Shown: positions 37,837 to 46,910, numbered from the stretch's first letter. The stretch is DNA of 64,000 nucleotides from Marinicauda salina (GCF_003122085.1 NZ_QEXV01000006.1:124001-188000); one strand, 5' to 3'. Notes: generated from the letters alone by a model not told the origin. A program made the numbers and translations.

Positions 37837-37914
37837 GCCGCGCGGCTTCATCACGCGTTCAGCCGCCGCCGCGGACGATGGCGGGCAAGTCGTTGACTGT
37901 AGAGAGCTTGAACC

Positions 37915-38838
37915 ATGCTGCGCCTTCTGTCCGCCGCGCTCGCCGCCTTCATCATCCTGCCCGCCGTCGCGCTCGCGCAGGCGGGGACCGAGCGTCACCG
38001 CTCCGACGGCGCGCTCGTCCTCTACGAGGATGTCGGGTTCTCGGGCCGGTCGATCCGCATCGACGGCGCGGCGCCGAATTTCCAGTATCTCGGCTTCAAT
38101 GACCGGGTGAGCTCCATCCGCGTCGAGGGCGGGCCCTGGGAGGTCTGCATCGACGCCGACTATCGCGGCGCCTGCCAGGTCATCGACTCCGACCTTCCCG
38201 ACATGAGCCGTTGGGCGTTCAACGACCGGATCAGTTCGGCGCGGCCGGTGCGCTTCCGCGGACGCGGAGGCGACGAGGGTCTGACCCTGTGGAGCGAGCG
38301 CGGATATCGCGGCCGCAGCCTGACCCTCATCGACACGGTGGAGGACCTGTCGCGGCGCGGGTTCAATGACGACGCGCGCTCGATCGAAATCCATTCCGGC
38401 GAATGGGTGGTGTGCGAGCACGCGGATTTCCGCGGCCGCTGCGAGGTGCTTCGCCGGGGAACCAGCGATCTCGCGCGCTACAATCTCGATCGGCGCGTGT
38501 CCTCGGTCGCGCCGCTGGACGTCTACAGGCGTCGCAACCAGCCCGACTATGGCGGGTCCGGTTATGGCCGCGTGGATATCGACAACGGCGTGCGCGGCGC
38601 GCGCAGCCTGTTCTTCCCCCACCCGGAAGTGCGCGGCCGCCCGGTGGCGGCTTGCCTGGACGACTACGGCCGGGATTGCGGACGGCGCGCCGCCGACCTG
38701 GCGTGTCGAGCGGTCGGATACGGCCGCGCGGCCCATTACGCCGTCGATCGCGGTTATGGCGAAGCCTATTTCCTGGGCTCCCGCCGCTACGGATCCGCCC
38801 GCGAGGGCGTGCTCGTCGACCTGCTCTGCGTCCGCTGA
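37915..38838 (+). CDS. secreted beta/gamma-crystallin protein with unknown C-terminal domain
   Basis: A 307-residue exported protein (signal peptide residues 1-22). Residues 33-112 and 122-202 are two beta/gamma-crystallin domains, each with two Greek-key motifs. The calcium clamps (N/D)(N/D)xx(S/T)S are NDRVSS (62-67) and NDRISS (103-108), both canonical, then NDDARS (151-156) and DRRVSS (192-197), which are degenerate. Such domains bind calcium and confer stability. Residues about 225-307 form a different, Gly/Arg/Tyr-rich domain with four cysteines (C247, C255, C264, C305), not recognised. TAGAGAGCTT precedes the ATG without a strong RBS. Confidence 0.82.
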   Translation: MLRLLSAALAAFIILPAVALAQAGTERHRSDGALVLYEDVGFSGRSIRIDGAAPNFQYLGFNDRVSSIRVEGGPWEVCIDADYRGACQVIDSDLPDMSRWAFNDRISSARPVRFRGRGGDEGLTLWSERGYRGRSLTLIDTVEDLSRRGFNDDARSIEIHSGEWVVCEHADFRGRCEVLRRGTSDLARYNLDRRVSSVAPLDVYRRRNQPDYGGSGYGRVDIDNGVRGARSLFFPHPEVRGRPVAACLDDYGRDCGRRAADLACRAVGYGRAAHYAVDRGYGEAYFLGSRRYGSAREGVLVDLLCVR

Positions 38839-38907
38839 CGAACCGGGTCCTGCGTCGGCGGCGCCCCTCGCCTTCGCGCGGGGCGTTGGTGTATGATAGT
38901 TACAAAT

Positions 38908-38918
38908 GAAACTGTTTC
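38908..38918. promoter_or_regulatory. palindrome GAAAC-T-GTTTC before phhA
   Basis: A perfect 11-bp palindrome 12 bases upstream of the phhA start, following a TATGAT-like -10 word (38892-38897). Position and symmetry suit an operator controlling phenylalanine hydroxylase, but the regulator is unknown. Confidence 0.35.
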
Positions 38919-38930
38919 GGGAGACCCCCT

Positions 38931-39815
38931 ATGCCCGTCAACGATCCCGTCGTCGCCGAGCAGACCCCGGCCGAGGACCACACGATCGACCAGTGCTGGG
39001 ACCGCTACACGGACGAGGAGCACTGGGTCTGGGACACGCTCTACAAGCGCCAGATGAACGTGCTGAAGGGCCGCGCCGCGCCCGAACACTTCAAGGGGCT
39101 GGAGCTGCTCGACCTCGACCAGGGCGGCATCCCTGACTTCGACAAGATGAACGCGAAGCTGCGCAAGCTGACCGGCTGGGAGGTCGTGCCCGTCCACGGG
39201 CTGATTCCCAACGACGTGTTCTTCAATCACCTGGCCAATCGGCGCTTCGTGGCCGGGCGCTTCATCCGCGACGCCGACAAGCTCGACTACCTGCCCGAGC
39301 CCGACATCTTCCACGACGTGTTCGGCCATGTGCCGCTGCTGACCCAGCCGGTCTTCGCCGACTACATGCAGGCCTACGGCGAGGGCGGCTACAAGGCGAT
39401 CGAATACGACACGATCGAGAACCTCACGCGCCTGTACTGGTATACGGTCGAGTTCGGCCTGATTGACTCCGAGGACGGCCTGCGCATCTACGGCGCCGGG
39501 ATCGTGTCGTCGGAGTCCGAAAGCAAGTTCTGCCTCGAGGGCCGGTCGCCGAACCGGATCCACTTCGATCTCGAGCGGATCATGCGCACCGACTATCGCT
39601 ATGACGACTTCCAGCAGACCTATTTCGTCATCGATTCCTACGAGGAGCTGATGCGGTCGACCGCCGATGTCGACTTCAGCCCGATCTACGAGCGCATCAA
39701 GGGACTGCCCGACTTCAAGGCCTCCGAGATCGTCGGCGGCGACAAGGTCTACCATCGCGGCACGCAGGAATACGCCAAGGCCGGCGGGCTCGAGAAGGAA
39801 GTCGAGTGGGTGTGA
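38931..39815 (+). CDS. phhA: phenylalanine-4-hydroxylase
   Basis: A 294-residue iron- and tetrahydropterin-dependent enzyme converting phenylalanine to tyrosine. Iron ligands His128 and His133 (IFHDVFGHVPLL) and Glu174 (YTVEFGL) are present, with the bacterial catalytic-domain-only architecture (no regulatory ACT domain). Length matches bacterial PhhA. The start at MPVNDP has GGGAG upstream. No phhB (pterin carbinolamine dehydratase) or tyrosine-catabolism gene is adjacent. Confidence 0.95.
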   Translation: MPVNDPVVAEQTPAEDHTIDQCWDRYTDEEHWVWDTLYKRQMNVLKGRAAPEHFKGLELLDLDQGGIPDFDKMNAKLRKLTGWEVVPVHGLIPNDVFFNHLANRRFVAGRFIRDADKLDYLPEPDIFHDVFGHVPLLTQPVFADYMQAYGEGGYKAIEYDTIENLTRLYWYTVEFGLIDSEDGLRIYGAGIVSSESESKFCLEGRSPNRIHFDLERIMRTDYRYDDFQQTYFVIDSYEELMRSTADVDFSPIYERIKGLPDFKASEIVGGDKVYHRGTQEYAKAGGLEKEVEWV

Positions 39816-39819
39816 CCCG

Positions 39820-40302
39820 CTAGAGGACCTGGATCAGGCCGTCCCGTTTCGCCAACCGATCCGTCCAGTGCGGCCCGAGGCCGTGCCAGTCCACGGCGTC
39901 GGCGAAATTCGTGAACAGCGTATAGGCCAGCGTGTACAGCGTCTGCACCCGCGATATCTCACGCCACAGGCGCATCGCCGGCAGCGCGCGGGTGGTGTCG
40001 GCGACGACGGCGACCTGGATGTCGACGTCGCGATCGTTCGAGAAACCCTCCATCATCGCGGCGTCCAGCTCCAGCAGATCGTCGACGTCGATTGCGCCGA
40101 CCTCGGCGTTCGGCTGCAGATGAACGAAGGCGCGCGCATTGGGGTCGAACCGCTTTCGATCGCCGTAGATGGAGCCAAGCGCGCGAAGCTCCTCCGGACG
40201 CACGACCCCGCCGAGAACTGTCAGCCGCACCCTTTCCCGGGCGTCCTGAAAGACCTCGACAGGCATATGGCGCTCGCCGGCAGCTCGCATCGCCCGGCGC
40301 AT
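39820..40302 (-). CDS. hypothetical protein, possibly STAS-like fold
   Basis: A 160-residue soluble protein, unrecognised with certainty. Alternating short beta strands and helices (VRLTVLGGVVRPEEL, ARAFVHLQPNAEVGAIDVDDLLELD, DIQVAVVADTT) resemble the SpoIIAA/STAS-like fold, and the C-terminal segment YTLAYTLFTNFADAVDWHGL is aromatic. The start is uncertain: ATG at 40302 or at MPVEVF (40266). An inverted repeat GTAAT-N6-ATTAC lies just upstream. Convergent with phhA, four bases between stops. Confidence 0.6.
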   Translation of the reverse strand: MRRAMRAAGERHMPVEVFQDARERVRLTVLGGVVRPEELRALGSIYGDRKRFDPNARAFVHLQPNAEVGAIDVDDLLELDAAMMEGFSNDRDVDIQVAVVADTTRALPAMRLWREISRVQTLYTLAYTLFTNFADAVDWHGLGPHWTDRLAKRDGLIQVL

Positions 40303-40316
40303 GATTCCCGCGCCAG

Positions 40317-40332
40317 GTAATAATCAGATTAC
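40317..40332. promoter_or_regulatory. inverted repeat GTAAT-N6-ATTAC
   Basis: A 16-bp inverted repeat in the short AT-rich spacer between astB and the unknown gene at 39.8-40.3 kb. It may be an operator for the latter. Confidence 0.3.
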
Positions 40333-40372
40333 TGCAGGCCGCCGATCGGCGAAACCTCCGCCAGGGCGATGT

Positions 40373-41716
40373 TCAGATCCGCTGAAACAGATAGAAGCCC
40401 GCGCCCAGTCCGAGAATCTCCGTCAGCGCATCCAGCGCGGCGCGGGATTCGTCGACCAGCGCCGGATCCGCCAAGTCGTCGGGCGACATTTCCTCGCGAT
40501 AGTGACGCTCGGCCCAGTCGACGAGGCGGGCGTGCAGGGCGTCGTCCATGATCACGTCCGGATTGACCGCGGCGCGGTCTACGTCCGTGAGAACCACCCT
40601 CAGACGCAGGCAGGCCGGCCCGCCGCCGTTGCGCATCGATTGGCGTACGTCAGCATATTCCACCCGGCCGATCGGGCCGTTGCCCGCGACCAGGCGCTCG
40701 CAGTAGGCGCGCGTGGACTCCGTCTCCTCGGTCTCCTTGGGCGCCAGCAGCACCTTGCGGTCCTCGCCGGGCCAGCTCAGCAGCTGCGAGTTGAACAGGT
40801 AGGAACGCACCGCGTCGGCGATCGGAACCTCGTCGGCGGGAACCTCGACGAAGACCGGCTCGAACAGGCCTTCGGCCGCGCGCCTTATATCGGCGAGCGC
40901 GGCGTCGCGATCCTCGAATGCCTGCTCGTGGAAGAACAGCACCGGCCCGTCGCCCACGCAGACGACGTCATTGTGGAAGGCGCCGGCCTCGATCGCCGCG
41001 CGGGCCTGGCGCACGAACACCGTGCGCGCCGGGTCGAGCCCGTGGCGGCGCGCGATGGCTTCGCTCGCCTGCCTGGTCTGGCGGGCGGGGAACTTCGCTT
41101 GCCAGCCTTCGAACGCGTCGCGGCCATAGACCAGGATCTCGGCGCCCGGCGCGCCGTGCTCGGCGGCGAGACGAACATGATTGGCCGCGCCCTCGTCGGC
41201 GAAGCTCGACTGGTGGGGCAGGGTCGGATGCACGGCGAAACGGTCCGCCTCGGGGAAGATGGCGTTGAGCGCGGTCTCGGTCTGCGGGCCCTCGATCGAG
41301 CGGTGCAGCGCGGTGAGCAGGTTGGCCGGCGTGAAGTGAAGGCGGCCGTCGGCGGTGTCGGCGCCGGGCGAAACGGTGGCGGCGTTCGCCGCCCACATCG
41401 GCGAGGCCGAGACCATGTTGCGCGCGATCGCCGGCGCCTGACGGCACGCCGTCTCCCAGACCCGGGCGTCCGAGCCGGAGAAGCCGAGCGCGCGCAGGCC
41501 CGGAATGAAGGGCCGCTCGTGGGGCGGCAGCACGCCCTGGACGAGGCCGGCTTCGGCCAGCCGCTTCATCTTGGCCAGCCCCTCGATCACCGCGGCGCGC
41601 GGAGAGGAGACGTCGCCCTTGTTCTTCGCGCTGGCGAGATTGCCCGGCGCGAGGCCGCCGTAATTGTGCGTCGGTCCGACCAGTCCGTCGAAATTCGCTT
41701 CGACCGCGTTCGCCAT
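40373..41716 (-). CDS. astB: N-succinylarginine dihydrolase
   Basis: A 447-residue amidinotransferase-fold enzyme, step 2 of the AST pathway, releasing CO2 and ammonia from N2-succinylarginine to give N2-succinylornithine. It starts MANAVEANFDGLVGPTHNYGG, the family N-terminus. Catalytic Cys (GGGPACLRLRVV), His (AFHNDVVCVG) and the acidic partner are conserved. The start overlaps the astD stop by one base (TGATG), so translation is coupled. The frame stays open upstream over astD, but this is shadow. Confidence 0.95.
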   Translation of the reverse strand: MANAVEANFDGLVGPTHNYGGLAPGNLASAKNKGDVSSPRAAVIEGLAKMKRLAEAGLVQGVLPPHERPFIPGLRALGFSGSDARVWETACRQAPAIARNMVSASPMWAANAATVSPGADTADGRLHFTPANLLTALHRSIEGPQTETALNAIFPEADRFAVHPTLPHQSSFADEGAANHVRLAAEHGAPGAEILVYGRDAFEGWQAKFPARQTRQASEAIARRHGLDPARTVFVRQARAAIEAGAFHNDVVCVGDGPVLFFHEQAFEDRDAALADIRRAAEGLFEPVFVEVPADEVPIADAVRSYLFNSQLLSWPGEDRKVLLAPKETEETESTRAYCERLVAGNGPIGRVEYADVRQSMRNGGGPACLRLRVVLTDVDRAAVNPDVIMDDALHARLVDWAERHYREEMSPDDLADPALVDESRAALDALTEILGLGAGFYLFQRI

Positions 41717-43179
41717 CAGTCGGCCAGCCCCTTCACCGCCATGCGCTCGAGCGTCGGCGCGGCTTGCGTGGCGACCGGATAGGCGCAGTAGTCGGCGGCG
41801 TAATAGGCGCTCGGCCGCAGATTGCCCGACCGCCCCGGCCCGCCGAACGGCATGGTCGACGCCGCCCCGGTCGTCGGGCGGTTCCAGTTGACGATGCCCG
41901 CCCGGGCGAGCGCGCGATAGCGCGTCCAGAGCTCGGCGGAATCCGAAATGAGGCCGCCGGACAGGCCGTAGGCGGTGTTGTTCGCCTCGCGGATCGCGTC
42001 GTCGAAACTTCCGACGCGGACGACCTTGAGCAGCGGCCCGAAGATCTCCTCGTCGGGCGTCTCCACGCCGGTCGCGTCGATGAGGCCCGGGCTGACGAAG
42101 GTCGAACCGCGCCCCAGGCGCGCGGCCTTGACGATGGGCTTGCATCCGAGCGCGAGCAGATGGTCCTGGCCCGACAGCACGTCCTCGGCGGCGCGCTCGG
42201 AGACCAGAGGCCCCATGAACGGTTCGGGCTCGGCGTCCCAGGCGCCGATCGGCAGCTGGTCGATGATCTCGGCGATGCGCGAGACGACCGCCTCGCCGGC
42301 TTCGCCGTCGGCGACGACGAGACGCCGCGCGCAGGAGCAGCGCTGGCCCGACGTGATGTAGGCCGACAGGACGGCGATCCGCGCGGCGGCCTCGGCGTCG
42401 TCGGCGTCCCAGACGACGAGCGGATTGTTGCCGCCCATCTCCAGGGCGAGCTGGACGCCCGTCCGGCCGGCGAACTTCTTGTGAATGAAGCTGCCGGTGT
42501 TCCACGAGCCGGTGAACAGCACGCCGTCGAGATCGGAATCGTCGAGCGCCGCCGCGCCGGTCTCGCGCGCGCCCTGCACCAGGTTGAGCGCGCCGTCGGG
42601 CAGCCCGGCCGCGGACCAGCACGCGACCATCAGCGCGCCCGTCGCCGGCGTCAGCTCCGACGGCTTGAACACCACCGTGTTCCCCGCCAGCAGCGCCGGG
42701 ACGATATGGCCGTTCGGCAGGTGGCCCGGGAAGTTGTACGGGCCGAGCACGAACATCACGCCGAGCGGCTTGTGGTCGAGCACCGCCTCGCCGAAATCGG
42801 TCTCGGTGACCTTGCGGGGCGTGCGCTCCTCATAGGCCTGGATCGAGACGTCGATCTTGGCGGCCATCGCGCCGACCTCGCCGGCCGCCTCCCAGCGCGG
42901 CTTGCCCGTCTCGCGCGCGATGGTCTCGGCGATCTCGTCCTTCCGGCGGAGAAGCTCGTCGCGATAGCGCTCGGCGACCGCGCGGCGCGCGTCGAAGTCC
43001 GTCAGCGCCCAGTCCGCGAAGGCGTTCCGCGCGGCCTCGAAGGCGGCGCGCACATCGGTCGGACCGGCCGCCGCGCCGCGCCAGATCACGGCTTCCGTGG
43101 CGGGATCGATCGAGCCGAAAGTCTCGCCCGCGCCCTGGCCCCATGCGCCGTTGATGAAGTTGCCTGTTTCGATGCTCAT
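41716..43179 (-). CDS. astD: succinylglutamate-semialdehyde dehydrogenase
   Basis: A 487-residue NAD(P)-dependent aldehyde dehydrogenase for step 4 of the AST pathway, forming N-succinylglutamate. The general-base Glu is in LALEMGGNNP, and the nucleophilic Cys in SGQRCSCARRLVV. PYNFPGHLPNGHIVPALLAG is the cofactor-binding segment. It starts at MSIETGNFINGAW with the ATG sharing bases with the astA stop (ATGA). Together with astA and astB it is clearly one operon. Confidence 0.95.
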   Translation of the reverse strand: MSIETGNFINGAWGQGAGETFGSIDPATEAVIWRGAAAGPTDVRAAFEAARNAFADWALTDFDARRAVAERYRDELLRRKDEIAETIARETGKPRWEAAGEVGAMAAKIDVSIQAYEERTPRKVTETDFGEAVLDHKPLGVMFVLGPYNFPGHLPNGHIVPALLAGNTVVFKPSELTPATGALMVACWSAAGLPDGALNLVQGARETGAAALDDSDLDGVLFTGSWNTGSFIHKKFAGRTGVQLALEMGGNNPLVVWDADDAEAAARIAVLSAYITSGQRCSCARRLVVADGEAGEAVVSRIAEIIDQLPIGAWDAEPEPFMGPLVSERAAEDVLSGQDHLLALGCKPIVKAARLGRGSTFVSPGLIDATGVETPDEEIFGPLLKVVRVGSFDDAIREANNTAYGLSGGLISDSAELWTRYRALARAGIVNWNRPTTGAASTMPFGGPGRSGNLRPSAYYAADYCAYPVATQAAPTLERMAVKGLAD

Positions 43180-44189
43180 TCCCGCACCCGGATCCTGACT
43201 GCTTCGCCTTCGGCGATATCGAGCGCGCGCCGCGCCTCCTCGGAGAGCGCGACGCGATCGCCGGAGAGCTCCACCTCGGTGAACACGCAGCGGAAGCCCG
43301 CCACGCGATCGTTCGACACCAGCGCCTGTACGCTCGCGCCGCTCACCTTGCCCTGCACCGTCGCCGTCCGGCTCTCCCGGATCGTGCGCAGCTTGTCGGT
43401 CCGGCACGAGACCAGCGGCCCGCCGTCGAAGATATCGATATAGCGATCGTACTCGAAGCCCTCCCATTCCAGCAGACGCTTCGCGTTCACGCCCTGGGGA
43501 TGGGTGTGGCCGATCACCGCCTTGGCCGGCTCGGGGAGCAGGTCGACATAGATGAGGTGGGCGGGCATGAGGTCGAGGATGAACTGGTTGTCGGTCGCCG
43601 CCGACAGCCGGTCGGCCTCGTCGAACGTCATGCGGAAGAACGGTCGCGTGACGTGCTCGAAGAAGGGCGAATGGCCGTTCTCGTCGACCACGCCGCGCAA
43701 CTCGGCCAGAACGCGCTCGCCGAAGCGCGACCTGTCGGCGGCCATGAGCATGTAGCGCGCCTGCGCGACCAGACGACCGGCGCCGGCGCCGCGCAGTCCG
43801 TCGCCCACGAACAGCGAGCCCACCTCGGTGGCGCCGGCGAAATCGTTCACCAGCAGCATCGCGTCCATGTCGAAGCGGCGATCGGCCTCCTTCGAGGCCT
43901 GGGCGAAGGTGAAGATCTTGAAGTCGAAATACGGCTTCTTGATTCCCACCGCGCCCTTGACCGCGGCCGTGCCGTGAACCTCTCCGGTCTCGCTGTCCTC
44001 CAGCATGAGCTGGTAGCAGGCGTCGGACGGATCGGAGACGGTCCCGTCGAAGGCGGCCTCGGACTTGTTCAGCTTCTCGCGCAGCGCCTCCGGGCTCACG
44101 GCGAGGCTCGTGAAGCCGGGCCCGGCCGCGGCGGCCAGCCTGACGAAGGCGTCGTGATCGGCGGGACGCGCCGCGCGGACGACGAGCAT
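43176..44189 (-). CDS. astA: arginine N-succinyltransferase
   Basis: A 337-residue GNAT-related acyltransferase for step 1 of the AST pathway, moving succinyl from succinyl-CoA to the alpha-amino group of arginine. Typical segments include GSLFVGDGLRGAGAGRLVAQARYML, FFEHVTRPFFRMTFDEAD and HLIYVDLLPEPAKAVIGHTHP. A single subunit gene, as in most proteobacteria outside pseudomonads. GGGGAG seven bases upstream supports the start. It lies 12 bases from the upstream M20 hydrolase gene. Confidence 0.95.
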   Translation of the reverse strand: MLVVRAARPADHDAFVRLAAAAGPGFTSLAVSPEALREKLNKSEAAFDGTVSDPSDACYQLMLEDSETGEVHGTAAVKGAVGIKKPYFDFKIFTFAQASKEADRRFDMDAMLLVNDFAGATEVGSLFVGDGLRGAGAGRLVAQARYMLMAADRSRFGERVLAELRGVVDENGHSPFFEHVTRPFFRMTFDEADRLSAATDNQFILDLMPAHLIYVDLLPEPAKAVIGHTHPQGVNAKRLLEWEGFEYDRYIDIFDGGPLVSCRTDKLRTIRESRTATVQGKVSGASVQALVSNDRVAGFRCVFTEVELSGDRVALSEEARRALDIAEGEAVRIRVRE

Positions 44190-44201
44190 GGTCTGTCTCC
44201 C

Positions 44202-45464
44202 CTACTCCGCGGCGGCGGAAAGCGCGCGCGCGGCGCGCGCGTCGAAATCGCCCCGGGCGAACTTCATCAGCATGATCGCCGACAGCTTGGCTTTCTCGGC
44301 GAAGCTCGACAGCTTCGCGATCTCGCGGTCGGAATGAATGTCGGCGCCGCGGACTCCCAGGGTATCCACGTTCGGACACCCCGCCGCCCAGAGATTGTTG
44401 CCTTCGCAGACGCCGCCGGTGTCGTTCCAGCGAATGTCGAGCCCGATGGCGCGACCGGCCGTGCGCGTCCACTCGAAGACCTGGCGGTTGGCCGGCGTCA
44501 TCGGCTTGGGCGGCCGGGTGAAGCCGCCGTGCAGATCGGCGTCGATGCCGTCGCGGGCGTTGGCCCGCGCGACGAGGCGCTCGATCTCGCCGCGCGCCCA
44601 CGCCGCGCCGTCCTCGTCCAGCACGCGGCAATTGAACCGGACGACCCCGGTGTCGGGCACCACGTTCGGCGCGCCGCCGCCGTCTATGCGCGAGACATTG
44701 ATGGTGACGCCCTCGCGCGCGCCGTTGAGCCTGTCCAGCTCGGCGGCGAAATCGGCCGCCGCCACGATCGCATTGCGTCCAAGATGGTGCTCGCGGCCGG
44801 CGTGGGCGGCGCGACCGCGGCAGCGCAGCGAGAAATTGCCCGAGCCCTTGCGGGCCCCGGCGAGCGAGCCGTCGGCCAGCGCGGGCTCGTAGGTCATGCC
44901 GAGATCGGCCCGCGCGCCCAGCTCGGCCAGCACCGGACCGGAGCCCAGCGATCCGATCTCCTCGTCGGGGCTCACCAGCACGTCGTAGCCGATGCGGTCC
45001 GCCCACGGGCTGCGCTCGAGCGCGAGCAGGCCGTGCAGCATCACCAGCAAGCCGCCCTTCATGTCGGCGACGCCCGGCCCGTTGAGGGTGTCGTCGTCCC
45101 AGAGATCGAGATCCTGGAAGTGCGACTCCCTGGGAAAGACGGTGTCGTGATGGCCCGTCAGCACGATCCGGATCGGCGCGTCCGGCCGCTGCGACACCTT
45201 CATCGACGGCGTGTACTCGATATCGCGGATCTCGCCGTCCGGCTCGACGGTCTGGCTCGGCTGGAGCTCGACGGCCCTCACCTCGCCGCCGGTCTCGGCG
45301 AAGGCCTCGGCCAGCACCGCACGCATCGCCTCGAGTCCCTCGGCGTTGCGGCTGCCCGAGTTGATCTTCGCCCAGCGCTTGACCTCCGCGATCATGTGAT
45401 CGGCGCGGGAGTCGACCCAGTCCAGGATCTCGCGTTCGGTGCTGTCGAGTTCGATGTCGCTCAT
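44202..45464 (-). CDS. M20 family hydrolase in AST operon (possible AstE substitute)
   Basis: A 420-residue carboxypeptidase/deacylase-type M20 protein. GHHDTVFP carries the first metal His and Asp, VSPDEEIGSLGSG the Glu pair, and GRAAHAGREHHLGRNA is the dimerisation-domain motif; DSREIAKLSS-like end residues supply a further His (ADIHSDRE). It sits at the head of the astA-astD-astB operon where the last enzyme, succinylglutamate desuccinylase (AstE), is expected, but AstE is an M14-like enzyme. The M20 protein could release succinate from N-succinylglutamate; this is inference from position and chemistry. The long upstream open frame is shadow. Confidence 0.8.
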   Translation of the reverse strand: MSDIELDSTEREILDWVDSRADHMIAEVKRWAKINSGSRNAEGLEAMRAVLAEAFAETGGEVRAVELQPSQTVEPDGEIRDIEYTPSMKVSQRPDAPIRIVLTGHHDTVFPRESHFQDLDLWDDDTLNGPGVADMKGGLLVMLHGLLALERSPWADRIGYDVLVSPDEEIGSLGSGPVLAELGARADLGMTYEPALADGSLAGARKGSGNFSLRCRGRAAHAGREHHLGRNAIVAAADFAAELDRLNGAREGVTINVSRIDGGGAPNVVPDTGVVRFNCRVLDEDGAAWARGEIERLVARANARDGIDADLHGGFTRPPKPMTPANRQVFEWTRTAGRAIGLDIRWNDTGGVCEGNNLWAAGCPNVDTLGVRGADIHSDREIAKLSSFAEKAKLSAIMLMKFARGDFDARAARALSAAAE

Positions 45465-45499
45465 GCGCGCCTGCGGGGCTGCTGAAGACGGAACGGCGC

Positions 45500-46792
45500 T
45501 CAGGCCTTGGCGAGCGCCTGCTCGAAGTCGGCGATCAGGTCGTCCGGGTTCTCGATCCCGATCGAGGTGCGCACCATGCCGTCGGTGAAGCCGAGGCGCT
45601 TGCGCAGCTCCGGATCGACGCCGGCGTGGGTCGTCGAGCCGGGATGGCAGATGAGCGATTCCGTGCCGCCAAGGCTGACGGCCAGCTTCACGACCTGCAG
45701 CGCGTTGAGCATGCGGAAGGCCGCCTCCTGGCCGCCGGCGACGTCGAAGGAGAAGGTCGAGCCGTGATGGTCGCCGGCCTGGCGGCGATGGACCTCGTAG
45801 TCGCGCGAACCGGGCTCGAGGAAGCCGAGATAGCGGACCCGCTCCACCTTCGGGTGATCCTTCAGGAATTCCGCGACCTTTCGCGCGCCGTCGAACGCGG
45901 CCTGCATGCGCAGCTTCACCGTCTCGAGCGACCGGGCCAGGAGCCAGCAGGTATTGGGGTCGAGATTGGTGCCGATCGCCGAACGCAGCTTGCGCACCGG
46001 CGCCATCAGCTCGCTTGAGCCCATCGCCCCGCCGGCGATCAGGTCCGAGTGCCCGCCGACATATTTCGTAAGCGAATAAACCAGCACGTCCGCCCCGTGA
46101 TCGAGCGGCGTCTGGCCGATCGGACCGAGGACGGTGTTGTCGACGATCACCGGCGGCCGGCGCCCCTGGCGCTCGCCGATCTCGTCGGCCAGCGTCTTCA
46201 TCAGCGCGAGATCGACGATCTCGTTGGTCGGATTGGTCGGCGTCTCTGTGTAGATCGCCGCGATGGGCCCCTTCTTGAGCGCGGCCTCCATGGCCGCGCG
46301 GATCTCGTCCTCCGGCGCGCCGGCGACGAAGTCGACGCCGCCGATCCCGTACTGGGGCATGATGTTGCGGATAAGCGTCTCGGTGCCGCCATAGAGCGGC
46401 GTCGACTGCAGGATCATGTCGCCCGAATGGGCGAAGGCCATCAGCACGGTCGAGATCGCGCCCATGCCCGAGGAGAACACGCAGGCCTCCTCGGCGCCGT
46501 CGAACAGCGTCAGCCGGTCCTCGACGACCTCGACGTTGGGATTGTTGAACCGCGAGTACATCAGGCCCGGAGTCGCCGGATCGCCCTCGACCGCCTTGCC
46601 GCCCATCACGCGGAAGAAGGCCGCGCCCTCCTCGGCGCTCGAGAACGCGAACGTCGAGGTCTGGAAGATCGGCGGCTTGATGGAGCCTTCCGACAGCTTC
46701 GCATCGAAGCCGTAACTCATCACCAGCGTTTCCGGAGTGAGCGGCCGGCCGTCGAGGGCGCGCTTGCGATAAGGGGTGTCCGGCTTGCTCAT
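45500..46792 (-). CDS. Cys/Met metabolism PLP-dependent gamma-lyase family
   Basis: A 430-residue enzyme of the cystathionine gamma-synthase/methionine gamma-lyase superfamily. The PLP lysine is in VYSLTKYVGGHSD, and YSRFNNPNVEVVEDRLTLFDGAEEACVFSSGMGAI is the conserved N-terminal block. SLGGTESLICHPGSTTHAG is the C-terminal substrate loop. Members make or break C-S bonds; the exact reaction cannot be set by sequence alone, but methionine gamma-lyase is likely. It starts at MSKPDTPYRKRALDG and is transcribed in the direction of the AST operon, 36 bases from the M20 hydrolase. Confidence 0.88.
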   Translation of the reverse strand: MSKPDTPYRKRALDGRPLTPETLVMSYGFDAKLSEGSIKPPIFQTSTFAFSSAEEGAAFFRVMGGKAVEGDPATPGLMYSRFNNPNVEVVEDRLTLFDGAEEACVFSSGMGAISTVLMAFAHSGDMILQSTPLYGGTETLIRNIMPQYGIGGVDFVAGAPEDEIRAAMEAALKKGPIAAIYTETPTNPTNEIVDLALMKTLADEIGERQGRRPPVIVDNTVLGPIGQTPLDHGADVLVYSLTKYVGGHSDLIAGGAMGSSELMAPVRKLRSAIGTNLDPNTCWLLARSLETVKLRMQAAFDGARKVAEFLKDHPKVERVRYLGFLEPGSRDYEVHRRQAGDHHGSTFSFDVAGGQEAAFRMLNALQVVKLAVSLGGTESLICHPGSTTHAGVDPELRKRLGFTDGMVRTSIGIENPDDLIADFEQALAKA

Positions 46793-46910
46793 CGGGCGTC
46801 TCCGCGGATTGTCGTATCGGTTTCGGGCGCAGCCTCGCCCGCGCATGAGCCGGCTTCATGCGCCGGACGCCGACGAGGGTCAACCCGCAGCGGCGCAAGT
46901 GTCTGGACGC

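Noticed and set aside
36718-38736. Minus-strand ORF of 672 residues opposite ggt and the crystallin gene
   Set aside because: Antisense shadow in high-GC DNA.
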